From Deltaproteobacteria bacterium (lineage in GTDB: Bacteria > Myxococcota_A > UBA9160 > UBA4427): a stretch of 64,000 bases of DNA. Positions within the stretch are counted from its first letter, which is position 1, and every line of letters starts with the position of its first letter. The stretch spans positions 59,059 through 123,058 of the forward strand of contig JAJDAO010000088.1 in NCBI GenBank assembly GCA_029261835.1. The letters run 5' to 3'. Positions 8,518-18,300 of this stretch are shown piece after piece. Both the position numbers and the translations under genes were made by a program. The notes below the pieces were generated by a model that made no database searches, was not told the DNA's origin, and worked only from the letters and a program-made list of their open reading frames with translations.

Positions 8518-10041
8518 CTAACGGCGGAGCCGCAGCCAGCCCTCGAACAGTCGCTTCACACGAGGCGTGAGCCGAGTCCTGGTGTAGAGGCCAGCGGCCG
8601 CCTTGATCGCCTCGGCCTGGGTCGGGTACGGGTGAATCACGTTCGTGAAGGCGCCGAGCCCGACGCCGTTCGTCATCGCGACGGTGATCTCGCTGATCAT
8701 CTCTCCAGCGTGGGCCGCGACGATGGTGGCGCCCAGAATCTCGTCCCCGCCACTGCGCACATGGATCTTGACGAAGCCCTCCTCCTCGCCGTCCGTGATG
8801 GCACGATTCGCCTTGGCGATTGGAACCTGGTAGCTGTCGATCTCCACCCCCCGCTCGCGCGCGTCGCGCTCGTAGAGCCCGACGTGTGCCACCTCGGGAT
8901 CTGTGTAGGTACACCAGGGCATCACGAGGTCCGAGAGCTTCTTGCGACCGAAGAAGAGCGCGTTCTGGACCACGATCTTGGCCGCCGCGTCGGCCGCATG
9001 CGTGAACTTCCAGTCCATGCACACGTCACCGGCAGCGTAGATGTGCTTGTGGCTCGTCCGCAGGCGGTCGTCGACCTGGACGCCGCGGCGCGGGTCAAAC
9101 TCGACGCCGACATTCTCGAGGCCGAGGCCTTCCACGTTGGGCGCCCGGCCGGCACCGACCAGGATCTCGTCGACGACGATCTGCTCCGCGCGATCGTCCG
9201 ACACGACGTGAAGCACCTTCTCGTCGCCCTTCCGCTCCACCTTCTGAATGCTCGCGCCCAGCACCATCTCGACGCCCTCGCGGGCCAGCGCCGTCTGCAC
9301 GATCTCCGCCGCATCGGGGTCCTCACGAACAAGGATCTGCGGCGCCTGCTCGAGCAGACTCACGCGCGAGCCCAGGCGTTGGAAGGCCTGGGCCAGCTCA
9401 CAACCGATCGGACCCGCCCCGATGACGGCGAGTCGCTTCGGCCGCTTGGTCAGCTCGAAGATGGTCTCGTTCGTGAGGTAGCCGGCCTCGGCAAGACCCT
9501 CGACTGGCGGCGCGGTCGCGCGAGCGCCGGTCGCGATCACGGCCTTCTTGAACCGCAGCTCCGTGCCGTCCACGTCTATCGTTCCCGGTCCGCTAAAGCG
9601 GGCGCGACCCAGGTACACGTCCACGCCGAACTCCTCGCTGTATCGAGCCGCCGAGTCCTCGTGGCTTATGCGCGCCCGAATCCGGCGCATGCGCTGCATG
9701 GCCGCAGCGAAGTCGGGCAGCCGCTGCTCGGGCAAGCGGAGGCCCAGCTCGCCCGCCTGCCGCGCTTCATGGACCTGGCGCGCCGCGCGGATCAGCGATT
9801 TCGACGGGACACATCCAACGTTGAGACAGTCGCCGCCCATCAGGTGCCGTTCCACGAGCGCCACGCGAGCACCCAGACTCGATGCAACCAGCGAGGTGAT
9901 GAGGCCGGCCGGCCCCGCGCCGATCACCACGAGGTTGTAGCGCCCGATCGGCGTCGGGTTCACCCAGTCAGAAGGATGGACGTTCGCGACGAGCGCTTCG
10001 TTGTGTGAATCGTGCGGCAGCACGCGGACGGATTCAGGCAT
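8518..10041 (-). CDS. FAD-dependent pyridine nucleotide-disulfide oxidoreductase, mercuric-reductase-like
   Basis: About 507 residues, starting MPESVRVLPHDSHNEAL behind a GAGGAG site. The FAD-binding motif is NLVVIGAGPAG. The redox-active disulfide is GGDCLNVGCVPSKSL (C72, C77). A second GxGxxGxE motif (VIGAGPIGCELAQAF) binds NAD(P)H, YAAGDVC is the second FAD motif, and the dimerisation domain ends in HPYPTQAEAIK. It lacks the N-terminal HMA domain and the C-terminal vicinal Cys pair of true MerA, so it is not a mercury reductase. The next gene encodes a TVP38/VTT membrane protein, a pairing seen in many bacteria where the two are even fused. The physiological substrate is unknown. Confidence 0.88.
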   Translation of the reverse strand: MPESVRVLPHDSHNEALVANVHPSDWVNPTPIGRYNLVVIGAGPAGLITSLVASSLGARVALVERHLMGGDCLNVGCVPSKSLIRAARQVHEARQAGELGLRLPEQRLPDFAAAMQRMRRIRARISHEDSAARYSEEFGVDVYLGRARFSGPGTIDVDGTELRFKKAVIATGARATAPPVEGLAEAGYLTNETIFELTKRPKRLAVIGAGPIGCELAQAFQRLGSRVSLLEQAPQILVREDPDAAEIVQTALAREGVEMVLGASIQKVERKGDEKVLHVVSDDRAEQIVVDEILVGAGRAPNVEGLGLENVGVEFDPRRGVQVDDRLRTSHKHIYAAGDVCMDWKFTHAADAAAKIVVQNALFFGRKKLSDLVMPWCTYTDPEVAHVGLYERDARERGVEIDSYQVPIAKANRAITDGEEEGFVKIHVRSGGDEILGATIVAAHAGEMISEITVAMTNGVGLGAFTNVIHPYPTQAEAIKAAAGLYTRTRLTPRVKRLFEGWLRLRR

Positions 10042-10104
10042 GACAAGTGCTCCTCGTGGAGCGGGCCAGCGGCCCGCATGTGCGTGGATCAAGAAACATG
10101 CGAA

Positions 10105-10848
10105 CTACTGGCCTGTCGTTTCGTGCAGAGCGCGCCGTGCAACGCGGGTGACGAGGATCGTGACGATCGCGGTGGCGGCGAAGCCGATTCCGATGACCGC
10201 GTAGTAGCTGCCTCCGCGCTCCACACCCGCGCTGCCCGCGAGTGCCGCCAGCTCTCCCGCGACTTTGCCCGAGTACACATACAGAAGCGTCCCCGGGAGC
10301 ATGCCGAACGAGGCCACGATGTAGTCTGCGAGTCGCACGCGCGTCAGCCCGAGTGCGTAGTTGAGCAAGCTGAAGGGAAAGATTGGCGAAAGGCGGAGCA
10401 AGAAGACGATGCGGCGGCCCTGGCGTCCGATGGCCCTGTCGATCGCGGCGAAGCGCCGATCACCCTCGACCCTGCGAGCCACCGCGTCTCGCGCGACGTA
10501 GCGCGAAACGACGAAGGCGGCGGTCGATCCGAGCGCGGCTCCCAGAAAGACGACGATGGTGCCCTCGACCAGTCCGAAGATCGCGCCGGCCGCGAGCGTC
10601 AGAACGGAGCCGGGCACGAAGGCCACGACGGCTACGGCGTAGCCCGCCACGAAGACGGCGGGGCCCCACGGCCCGAGACCGTCGACCCACGCCGCGAAGC
10701 GCGGCACGTAGCCTCCCGCTTCGCGTCCGACCAGGATGATCGCGAGCAGGGCCACCAGTCCGACCCCGATTCTCGCGAACGGGATGGCACGGCGGCTGGG
10801 CGGCTCGGAGACGGCATCACTCACGGTGTTGGCGACGCTCGGGGGCAT
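10105..10848 (-). CDS. TVP38/TMEM64 family (VTT domain) inner-membrane protein
   Basis: 247 residues starting MPPSVANTVSDAVSEPPSRR. The near-consensus site AAGGAGGTTCTGCC decides this start over an upstream in-frame ATG at 10989. After a first TM at about 25-42, the VTT domain carries FVAGYAVAVVAFVPGSVLTLAAGAIFG, the FLGAALGSTAAFVVSRYVARD stretch and LLRLSPIFPFSLLNYALGLT, the conserved LxRxSPxxPFxxxNYxxGLT motif. A final TM sits near the C-terminus. The gene lies downstream of its own divergent promoter and 63 bases before the flavoprotein gene it probably works with. DedA/VTT proteins are linked to lipid scrambling or transport in membranes; the exact role here is unknown. Confidence 0.88.
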   Translation of the reverse strand: MPPSVANTVSDAVSEPPSRRAIPFARIGVGLVALLAIILVGREAGGYVPRFAAWVDGLGPWGPAVFVAGYAVAVVAFVPGSVLTLAAGAIFGLVEGTIVVFLGAALGSTAAFVVSRYVARDAVARRVEGDRRFAAIDRAIGRQGRRIVFLLRLSPIFPFSLLNYALGLTRVRLADYIVASFGMLPGTLLYVYSGKVAGELAALAGSAGVERGGSYYAVIGIGFAATAIVTILVTRVARRALHETTGQ

Positions 10849-10994
10849 GGCAGAACCTCCTTGTTTCCCGAGATCCGATGCCCTGTCCGCCCTTGGGTTA
10901 CGTAGAGAACCTCCGTAACCGGAGGAGCGCGGCGCACGTATACTCATGACCGAGTTCTCCGGCGCCCCGGGGACACTCGAGAGGCTCATTCCCG

Positions 10995-11267
10995 ATGGGG
11001 GATCTGCGCATGCTCGAGCTCGAAGCCCGTTCCCCGGCGTGTCGCTCGTGGACGGCCGCGGCGTGCGAGCCGGCGGTCGTGCGCCGCTCGCTCCGGGTCG
11101 CGGGCGTCGTGGGCACGCTTCTCGTGGTGATCAACTACGGCGACCGTGCGTTCGCGCAGGCGCTCGGTCCGCTCGACTGGGCGAAGATGCTCCTCACTTT
11201 CTTCGTGCCCTATGGCGTTGCAACCTATGCCGCAGTTCAGGCTACCCGCCAGGCGCAGCGGAAGTGA
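10995..11267 (+). CDS. NrtS-like small membrane protein (putative nitrate/nitrite transporter subunit)
   Basis: 90 residues with two hydrophobic segments: RVAGVVGTLLVVINYGDRAF and KMLLTFFVPYGVATYAAVQA. The pattern 'R-S-L-x-V-A-x-V-V-G-T-L-L-x-x-I-N-x-G-D ... DW-x-K-x-L-L-T-x-x-V-P-Y-x-V-A-T-Y' is that of the small NrtS family. The start at 10995 has GAGAGG about ten bases upstream; an internal ATG at 11010 is an alternative. It is transcribed divergently from the VTT gene. The transport role rests on family naming only. Confidence 0.72.
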   Translation: MGDLRMLELEARSPACRSWTAAACEPAVVRRSLRVAGVVGTLLVVINYGDRAFAQALGPLDWAKMLLTFFVPYGVATYAAVQATRQAQRK

Positions 11268-11307
11268 CGGAGAGGAAGCGCCCGGTGGGCTTCGCTCCGA
11301 GGCCGCC

Positions 11308-11670
11308 TCAGCGAGCGTTCCGCGCGGCGAGAATGGCGGTCACGAGATCCTCGGGAAGATCTACCACTGAATCCTCGTCGTCCACGGCACAGATTCGTCT
11401 GCCCAGCTCGATCGTCCGCAGGTACGACGCAAAGTACACGCGGCATATCGGGCACAGCTCCATGTGGAAGTCGAAGACACGCCGCTCACGCGGACTGAGC
11501 GACCCCTCGTGGTAGTCGTGGACGAAACGCTCGAACTCCACGCAGCTGAGCTGCCCCGGCAGATGTCGCATCAGCCAGGCGCGAAGTCGCAGGCCTGCAG
11601 GGCTGGCATCCTCGTGCCGCCCCATCATTCTGCTCAGGATTCTGGCTGTCGGCTGGCGTAGTCGGCTCAT
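11308..11670 (-). CDS. zinc-finger anti-sigma factor
   Basis: 120 residues. The mid-region LSCVEFERFVHDYHEGSL followed by FHMELCPICRVYFASY is a zf-HC2 domain, with the zinc-binding pattern C ... HxxxCxxC (H-M-E-L-C-P-I-C). No transmembrane helix is obvious, so this is a soluble, ChrR- or RsrA-like anti-sigma factor. The ATG overlaps the TGA of the sigma factor gene by four bases (ATGA), so the two are translationally coupled. It should bind and silence the neighbouring ECF sigma factor, perhaps with redox or zinc control through the Cys/His cluster. Confidence 0.85.
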   Translation of the reverse strand: MSRLRQPTARILSRMMGRHEDASPAGLRLRAWLMRHLPGQLSCVEFERFVHDYHEGSLSPRERRVFDFHMELCPICRVYFASYLRTIELGRRICAVDDEDSVVDLPEDLVTAILAARNAR

Positions 11671-12293
11671 TCGAACAGGCTCCCGATCCGTTCTCGCAAC
11701 GCGAGTCGGGCCCGATGGAGACGGACCTTGACGGCGCCCGGTGTCATTGCGAGCAACTCTGCGGTCTCCGCCGTGTCCAGCTCTTCGATGTCACGCAGAA
11801 CCAGCACGATACGGTGGTTCTCCGGAAGGTCGTCAATCGCCTTGCGCAGCTGCTCCCGCACCTCTTCTCGCTCGATGAGGTCGTCGGCGCTGACAGGACT
11901 CATCTCGCTGGGCCCGATCCTGAAGCCATAGGTGTCGAACTCCGGCATCTGGGGATCGACCAGCTCTTCGGGCTTGCGCTTGCGCGATCGCAGCTTCATC
12001 AGACAGGCGTTCACCACGATCCGGTGCAGCCAGGTTCCGAGCTGCGCCTTGGCTTGAAAGCTGTCGATTGAACGGAAGGCGGAGAGAAACGCATCCTGGA
12101 GGCAGTCGCGGGCGTCCTCTTCGTTTCTCATCAGCCGACGAGCCACTGCGAGAAGACGACCGCCGTAGATGCGCAGGAGCTCGTGATAGGCGTCGTCTTC
12201 GCCAGCCCGAAGCCGGCGGAGCAACGACGACTCGCTCGAACTGGCGACTTGCTGCGCAGGCTCGGGCTTCAATGGTCTGCTGCTGGCGTCCAC
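11667..12293 (-). CDS. ECF-type RNA polymerase sigma factor
   Basis: 208 residues. Region 2 reads EDARDCLQDAFLSAFRSIDSF and LGTWLHRIVVNACLMKLRSR, the ECF DxxQDxFLxxFxxxxxF and TWLxRIxxN motifs. Region 4 reads LPENHRIVLVLRDIEELDTA and AELLAMTPGAVKVRLHRARL, the helix-turn-helix that contacts -35. A linker of about 50 residues separates the regions. The gene is coupled to its anti-sigma factor. Its target promoter motif cannot be deduced from this window. Confidence 0.93.
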   Translation of the reverse strand: MDASSRPLKPEPAQQVASSSESSLLRRLRAGEDDAYHELLRIYGGRLLAVARRLMRNEEDARDCLQDAFLSAFRSIDSFQAKAQLGTWLHRIVVNACLMKLRSRKRKPEELVDPQMPEFDTYGFRIGPSEMSPVSADDLIEREEVREQLRKAIDDLPENHRIVLVLRDIEELDTAETAELLAMTPGAVKVRLHRARLALRERIGSLFE

Positions 12294-12361
12294 GTAACCT
12301 ACGGCTCCGCCCGGCTCGAATCTCGGCTCACTCTAACGTCTCCGCGATGACGCCCAGCCGA

Positions 12362-12543
12362 CTAGCCCGGATTATTCATGAAGGTTCGTAGCGAGGCCGT
12401 GCAGATGCCGTTCTGGGACGAGAAATCGGGGTTTGGCCACGGAGGCGTACTTGCAGTACGTCGAGTAGCCAAACCGCGATTTCTCGTCCCAGAACGAGTA
12501 GATGTGCGGCCGCAACAGGAGCTTCATGAATAATCCGGGCTAG
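12362..12543. repeat. palindromic element, about 180 bp, CTAG-bounded, nested inverted repeats
   Basis: The outer arms are perfect: CTAGCCCGGATTATTCATGA at 12362-12381 and its reverse complement ending CTAG at 12543. Inside, GTTCTGGGACGAGAAATCG pairs with CGATTTCTCGTCCCAGAAC, flanking an almost complementary GGTTTGGC/GCCAAACC and a central GTACTTGCAGTAC. The whole element can fold into one long cruciform. It carries no gene. Its right-hand CTAG provides the TAG stop of the TraF-like gene. About 47 bases of the left half recur, nearly identical, at 29943-29989. It looks like a MITE or a non-autonomous IS derivative. Confidence 0.88.
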
Positions 12544-14144
12544 ATGCTCTTCTCCCACTTCAACGTGAAGCCGCCGACCAGGCGATTCGCGATCCGCGTT
12601 CCGTCGATGTTCTCCTTCTCCAGCGATCCGCCGCCCGAGAGGTCGAAGTGGAAGCTCCACAGGCGAAGCCCGGCGCCGCCGGTCACGGCCCAGTTCGCGC
12701 CTTCACCGGCGACGTTGTTGAACGCGCCCGCGCGAAGTGCGACAGCCACATTCTTGCTGAAGATGGGGAGCTTGTACTCCGTCCCGAAGGACAGAATGCG
12801 GGACTTGGCGACGGGCAGGCCAACGACCATCAGGTTCGAGAGATCGTTCTCCGTCAGATCGACATCCATCGACACGATCCAGTTGCTGAAGGGCGCGACC
12901 GATGCGCCCATGCGAACCTGCGGATTGAGCTCGATCTCGTTGCCAAAGCGAGCGCGCTGGCCGGCGTTCAGAGTCGCCGCCTTCTTGATATCGAAGCTCG
13001 GGGAGTTCACGTTCTTGGCGATCAGCCCAAAGCGCAGCCACTCATAGGGACGGTAGTTCATCGCGAGATCGAGCCCCCATGTGAACGTCGTCTCACTGTT
13101 CTTGAAGCCGGCCACGTCCTTCAGCAGCGTGCCGGCGTCGTCGAGCCGATCGAAGTCTGTGAACTCGGCGAAGGTGATCCCCGTAATGAGCTTCAGGGTC
13201 GCACCCGCTGAGATCTTGTTGTGGATGAAATCCAGCACCATGTGTGTCGACTGGGGAAGTGTGTCGTAGAGCGGGACCGGGATGACATGGGCATAGCTGA
13301 AGCCCAGCTCTTCAGTGGATAGGCCAACGACCAAGAAGCCCGATTCGTTGCTCGCGAAGCTGTTGGCGCCTGTCGGGTCCCCCGTATCCTCGGCCAATGC
13401 CAGCAGGACCGCCCGCGTCGGCGCCTCCGTCGTGTCGTGACCACGGCTCTCCGCTGCGAAGACGAGTGCATTTGCGTTGTCCGTTGGGTTGGACGAGCCA
13501 GCCCAACCCGTGAGGCCAGAAATCGTGCTGGCAAGTGCCACGTTCGTGGGGGTGCCCGCTGCGGCATTAGCGACAAGGGCGTCCACGGCAGCCGCGCCGT
13601 CTACGGCAAGGGGAACAGCCGCCATGTGGTCGAGGTCGACCACGGGCATCACTGCCCCAGAATTGGTTGAAATCAAGCTAACACCGAAGTTCTTGACGTG
13701 ACCCGCAAGCCCAAGGTTTGCGCCGAAGCGGACTGCCTCCTTCCGTTGGCCGAAGGTCCCAAGACGTATCAGGAGATCTACGCCGTTCTCGGTTTGGGTC
13801 TGGCCTAGATCTGCACCACCCTCGAAAGCAGAAACCAGGCTGTCGTCCACGAGGTCGGCGATCCCCTGTGCCTTCTCCGCTGCCTTGTTCTCGATTGCGA
13901 CCGTCAACGTGAACGGCAGCTGCACATCCCAGCCCTTTTCGAAACCGAGGTTCGCCGGGTTGTAGTAACCCGCGAGGCCGTCGTTGGAGAACGCGACACC
14001 CGTGCCGCCCATGGCTTGATAGCGGGCGCCATGGAAGGCCCATTGCTCCGCGGCAGCGCTGAGCGGCCAGGCGAGTACACAGAGTGTGGCGAGCGCGATC
14101 GCGAAATGGGTCGCCTGGGTGAACGCAGTGGTTCGAAGCTTCAT
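12540..14144 (-). CDS. TraF_2-type (UPF/OMPP1-like) outer-membrane beta-barrel protein
   Basis: 534 residues. The signal peptide is residues 1-32 (ending LSAAAEQ). The mature start WAFHGARYQAMGGTGVAFSNDGLAGYYNPANLGF is the hallmark of the 'conjugal transfer TraF' PF13729 family, related to FadL/OMPP1 barrels. The rest alternates hydrophobic/polar strands with loops, and ends in the barrel strand FTLKWEKSI. There is no conjugation gene nearby, so a transfer role is unlikely. A FadL-like hydrophobic-substrate porin or an uncharacterised barrel is more plausible. The stop codon lies in the terminal CTAG of the palindromic element, so the original C-terminus may have been changed by that insertion. 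Confidence 0.8.
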   Translation of the reverse strand: MKLRTTAFTQATHFAIALATLCVLAWPLSAAAEQWAFHGARYQAMGGTGVAFSNDGLAGYYNPANLGFEKGWDVQLPFTLTVAIENKAAEKAQGIADLVDDSLVSAFEGGADLGQTQTENGVDLLIRLGTFGQRKEAVRFGANLGLAGHVKNFGVSLISTNSGAVMPVVDLDHMAAVPLAVDGAAAVDALVANAAAGTPTNVALASTISGLTGWAGSSNPTDNANALVFAAESRGHDTTEAPTRAVLLALAEDTGDPTGANSFASNESGFLVVGLSTEELGFSYAHVIPVPLYDTLPQSTHMVLDFIHNKISAGATLKLITGITFAEFTDFDRLDDAGTLLKDVAGFKNSETTFTWGLDLAMNYRPYEWLRFGLIAKNVNSPSFDIKKAATLNAGQRARFGNEIELNPQVRMGASVAPFSNWIVSMDVDLTENDLSNLMVVGLPVAKSRILSFGTEYKLPIFSKNVAVALRAGAFNNVAGEGANWAVTGGAGLRLWSFHFDLSGGGSLEKENIDGTRIANRLVGGFTLKWEKSI

Positions 14145-14549
14145 CGGATGGGCCCCTATCTCCAGCTATCTCCAGCGAGTGGCTCTAGCTGTCTGGCTGA
14201 TGAATGCAGATTGCAGTCGCATTGTAATCGCGGACTGCGGCGCGCGGCAAGCACAGTCGTTGCGCCGGTCAAGTATCGACGGCGTAGGGGGGATCCTTGA
14301 GAGGAATGGATCTTTGTGAGCGAGCACACCGATGCACGTGAAAACGACGCCGATGCAGAGGATTGTGCACCGACAGCCGCTTGGGCGCCCGATGGACGGC
14401 CGGCGCGCGATGGGGAATTGACACGAGGTGTGCCGAGCGATGCGTCCGGGCAGACACCCCTCCGGCCTCGCCCGCCATTGGCCTCTGCGCGGGACGCACG
14501 GTGGCCAACCGTTCGGAGCGCGGGCGAATCTGGGCGCCGGGTGGGCACC
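14145..14549. other. intergenic stretch, no gene recognised
   Basis: About 400 bases upstream of the TraF_2-like gene. Frames across it are low-complexity Arg/Ala/Pro-rich. It should hold the promoter of the leftward gene. Nothing else recognisable is seen. Confidence 0.4.
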
Positions 14550-15293
14550 TCACTTGGCGCTGAGGCTGGCCTCCTCGATCAGGACATCGAAGGTGTAGCC
14601 CGAGCCGAAGTCCTTGTTCGTCACGACTGTGCCGTGCACGAGCACGATGCTCCCCACTGCGGCTTGCGCGTTGGTGGTCACCACCAGATCGTTCGCGCCT
14701 CCCGGGCCCACCGTGCCATCCTGCACGTGCACCCAGTTCCTTCCCAGGATTCCGCCGTTGAACTTCACCACCCTGCCCCGAAGATCGATCTGTCTTCCCG
14801 CGAGCTCGGTCCGCCGTTCGAAGACCTGAGCGACCGTATACCCGCCCGCGACGGGCTCGACTCGCGCGGAGCCGGTCGCCTTCTCGGGAACCGCTGTCCC
14901 GCCACTGGAGCTCGCAGTCGCGCTCGATGCGACGCGAATCGCGTCGACCATGTAGAGGACGTCGAACTTGCGACCGAGGCTCTTGCTCTCGAAGTCCACC
15001 TTCGGCACGCCGTCGGGAAAGTAGACGGAGTCTCCCACCTTGACCTGGACCTGCGGTCCGGCTGCCCAGACACGCTTGTCCCCCGTGTCGACCTCCACGT
15101 AGGTGTAGCGACCCGCGTCCATCGTCTCGGTGACCTTGCCGACGATGACTTCCCTGCTGCTCGGATGTCCGCTCTCCGGAGCCGCTTGGGTCAGGGACGG
15201 CGGCGCGCTCCCACTGGCATCGGCCTGAGCGCCGGCGGCGCTCGCCGTCAGCAACGCCATCGTGATCGACAGAATCCAGCAGATCCTCTTCAC
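14550..15293 (-). CDS. secreted OB-fold protein, NrfJ-like
   Basis: 247 residues with a signal peptide (MKRICWILSITMALLTASAAGAQA). Two related beta-rich modules follow. The first (about 48-130) begins EVIVGKVTETMDAGRYTYVEVDTGDKRVWAAGP, typical of NrfJ-like and periplasmic OB-fold proteins. The second (about 150-245) carries VAQVFERRTELAGRQIDLRGRVVKFN and WVHVQDGTV, a nucleic-acid-type OB-fold core adapted to the periplasm. The gene lies 35 bases downstream of the ResB-CcsA fusion gene in the same direction. The pair suggests a role in cytochrome c maturation or nitrite-reductase-type respiration, although no cytochrome gene is in view. Confidence 0.75.
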   Translation of the reverse strand: MKRICWILSITMALLTASAAGAQADASGSAPPSLTQAAPESGHPSSREVIVGKVTETMDAGRYTYVEVDTGDKRVWAAGPQVQVKVGDSVYFPDGVPKVDFESKSLGRKFDVLYMVDAIRVASSATASSSGGTAVPEKATGSARVEPVAGGYTVAQVFERRTELAGRQIDLRGRVVKFNGGILGRNWVHVQDGTVGPGGANDLVVTTNAQAAVGSIVLVHGTVVTNKDFGSGYTFDVLIEEASLSAK

Positions 15294-15327
15294 GGCGAAA
15301 CCCTTTCGATGACGGCCCTGGGGCCGT

Positions 15328-18300
15328 TCATGCTTGAGTTGGATGAGACTCTACCACCGCGTCTGGCGAGACCCGATTGGCGGAGACATACCAGACACGG
15401 GCTCCTGCCACGATGGCGATCTCGACCACGGCATAGAGCCCGGCAAAGAACTGGCCCCCTTCGGAGAAACCGTAAGCGTGCATGCCGGCTGACAGGATGA
15501 AATTCACTCCGTAGTAGGTCATGACGACCGCCAGGAAGCCGAGGATGGCGCTGGCCGCCAATCCGAAGTGACGCAGCCAACCCGCGAAGCGGGCGTGGAT
15601 GATCGCGAGGTAGACGAAGAATGTGATGAGCGACCACGTCTCCTTCGGATCCCACCCCCAATAGCGACCCCAGCTCTCATTGGCCCAGATGGAGCCGAAG
15701 ATAATACCCGCAGCCAGAAACAGCACCCCGATCTGCAGCGTCTTGTAGACGAGCTGCGAGAGCGAGCTCAGCAACATGATCTTCTGCCTCTGGAACACCT
15801 GGACGGCGATCATCAGGTGGCCCAACACCATGGCCAGCGCTAGAGCCGAGTACGAAAGCATGATGGTCATCACGTGGACCGACAGCCAGTAGGTGTGGGC
15901 CAACACGGGCATGAGCGGGTTGATGCCCGAATTGATCGGCAGATTCTCCGCGAAAGCGAGACAGACGAAGCCCATCAAGCCCGCCGCCAGCGCGAGGAAG
16001 CGCTTGCGATTGAGGGCTTCCGCGCCCAGACCGAGGGCGATCGCGCCCCAACCCATGAAGACCAGGGACTCGTACATATCCGATACCGGTGCCCGGTCGG
16101 CGATGATCCAGCGGATCCCGAGGCCGATGCTGTGACACAGGAAGCCCGCGACGAGGAGCCCCAGGCCCAGTCGGTAGCCCCAGGGACGCTGCGAGAAGCC
16201 GGCGAGCAGAACGGCGAGGAATCCGAGGAGATAGAGCTTCCAGGCCTTGCCGAAGGCGTTGAAGGCCTCGTAGAAGAGCTCGCGTCCGAGCTGCGACTCC
16301 GAGGGGTAGCCCTTCGGATTCGAGTTCCGCAACGCGACCCCCAGAGCACCGGCTTGATCGGCGAAGCCCTCGACTTCTCCGGCGGCGTAAGCGGCGGCGA
16401 GCCCGCGGAAACCCTGGAAGATGGCGACGTGCGGCGCATCGCCGTGTCCCTCCAGCTCCGAGGGGGTCATCCAGTGACCGTGCTCGTCGATGGTGGGAAC
16501 AATGGTGAGTGCCCTGCCCGACACGAGACCCTCGATACGGTCGACCTTCGTGTAGGCCTCGAGCACATCGCGGTCGAGGCGGCTCAGCTCCTCCTCCGCT
16601 CTCTGGCGCCGGAACGCCAGACTCACAAGCTCCCGGAAGGCTGGCTGATCGGCCAGCGCGTCGTAGGAGAAGCGCTTCTCTTTCGCGTCCAGCTCCAGCT
16701 CTGCCTTCAGCTCGAGGCTATCGACGCGGATGTAGGGGCGGGCCTTGAACTCGTCGGGGCTCAGAACGTAACCCCAGAGAAGTTCGAGGGAGCTCAAGCC
16801 GTCGAGGCTCTCGCGCCCCGTGACGGCCAGCGCGGTCTCGTTCGCATAGGTGAGCAGCGGCTTCGTACGTCCATCGGCCAGGATGGCCCAGCCGCTCGTC
16901 TCCTCGACCGGGAGTCGCACCTCGCCGGCGGCCGCAGACTCGGCCCACCCATCTAGCGCGGGCGCGAGGCTCACGAGGACGGCGAGCAACAGCGTGACCG
17001 CGCTTCCCATCGTCTTGCGGGCTGCGGGCGCCTCCGCCCCGCGCGGCTCCCGCTGAGCCGCAGCCTGTCCCTCACCCGGCGTCGCGAGCTGCCGCTCGAG
17101 AACGCCGGCCGCGTGCGCCGCCTTCGGGCGGGGTACGCGCAGGCCCCAGGCGATGCCCACGATCAACAGGAGGAAGGAGAAGTAGACGATCGGTACACCC
17201 GGGTCGTAGGAGACGGACAAGATGGTCGCGTCCGGCCTGCCTCCGCTCGCGAGCTTGTAGCTGCTCTGGAAGAGACGGAAGCCGGCGACATCGAGCGGAC
17301 GATTCATCGAGATCACCTCGTCGTGTGCTGGGAGATCCGACGCAGCCGGCTTGACCTGCACGTGGCTACGGTATTCGGCGGCCCGGTCGGAGCCCGGGTA
17401 GTTTATCAGCTCGAACTCCTCGAGCGCGATGGCGAAAGGCAGCGCCAGTGTCTGCGGGCCGTAGGTCGCCTGGAGCTGGCCACCCCCCAGCCGAATGGCC
17501 GGGCCCGGGCCAGCCCCGTACTTCAGCCAGACGGACTGCTGCGTCCCGTTCATGCGCGCGTTCAGCCGAACGTGGCGCTGCCCGCTCTGGCTGCCCGGGG
17601 GAGCGGGCCTGACGCCGAACTCGGCTCGGGCGTTTGGCAGCCAGCGCTCCAGCCGCAAGTCGATGCCAATCGCGGCCAGCGAGGCGCTCCCGCCGACCTC
17701 TACAGGCATGGGCGGACTCGCACCCGACTCGGTGGTGAGCTGGAGGCTGAAACGCTCGTCGGGGCCGAGCAGGATCGCGAGCTGTGGCTTCTCGACGCGG
17801 GTCGCGACCTCCAGGCTGACCAGAGCGGCCGCTGGCTGAGCCGGCTCGCCCCCCTGCACCGAGCTGAAGTCCGGGTAGCGGCTGAATACGGTGTGCACCT
17901 CGGTCCGACCCCCCGCGATGAGCTCGACCACCACTGCGGGATTGAGCTCACCCGAGTCCTTCTCGACCAGCTTCCCGTCCGCGATCCGGGCACGCGCGAA
18001 GTACCCCCGTACGCGGGCTACGAGACCGGGACCCAGCGGGACCTCCTCTCCCACCCGCTCGGGCAGTGCGATGCGGACCGGCTCACTGCCATCAGCGGGA
18101 GAGACGAGCACACTCGCTGCGCCGATCGACTCTCCGTGCAGCCAAGAACGGGCGGGGTCGCCGGATGCCACCTGTCGGAACTCGACTGCGAGGGGACCGA
18201 GGTCTTTGCGGGCGGAGTTCGGATCGCCGGCGATGAACCAGTGCTGGACCTGCTGCCGCCCCTTCGTGAGAAGGACCTCGACGCCGGGCGACGCGCCGAT

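Noticed and set aside
8311..10008. 565-codon frame on the + strand
   Set aside because: Antisense to the flavoprotein and DUF547 genes; GC-rich third-position bias makes such frames common.
8518..10041. Mercuric reductase (merA) assignment
   Set aside because: No HMA domain, no C-terminal Cys pair and no mer genes nearby; kept as a generic disulfide-type flavoprotein.
12540..14144. Conjugation (TraF) function
   Set aside because: The name comes from the family title only; there are no transfer genes in the window.
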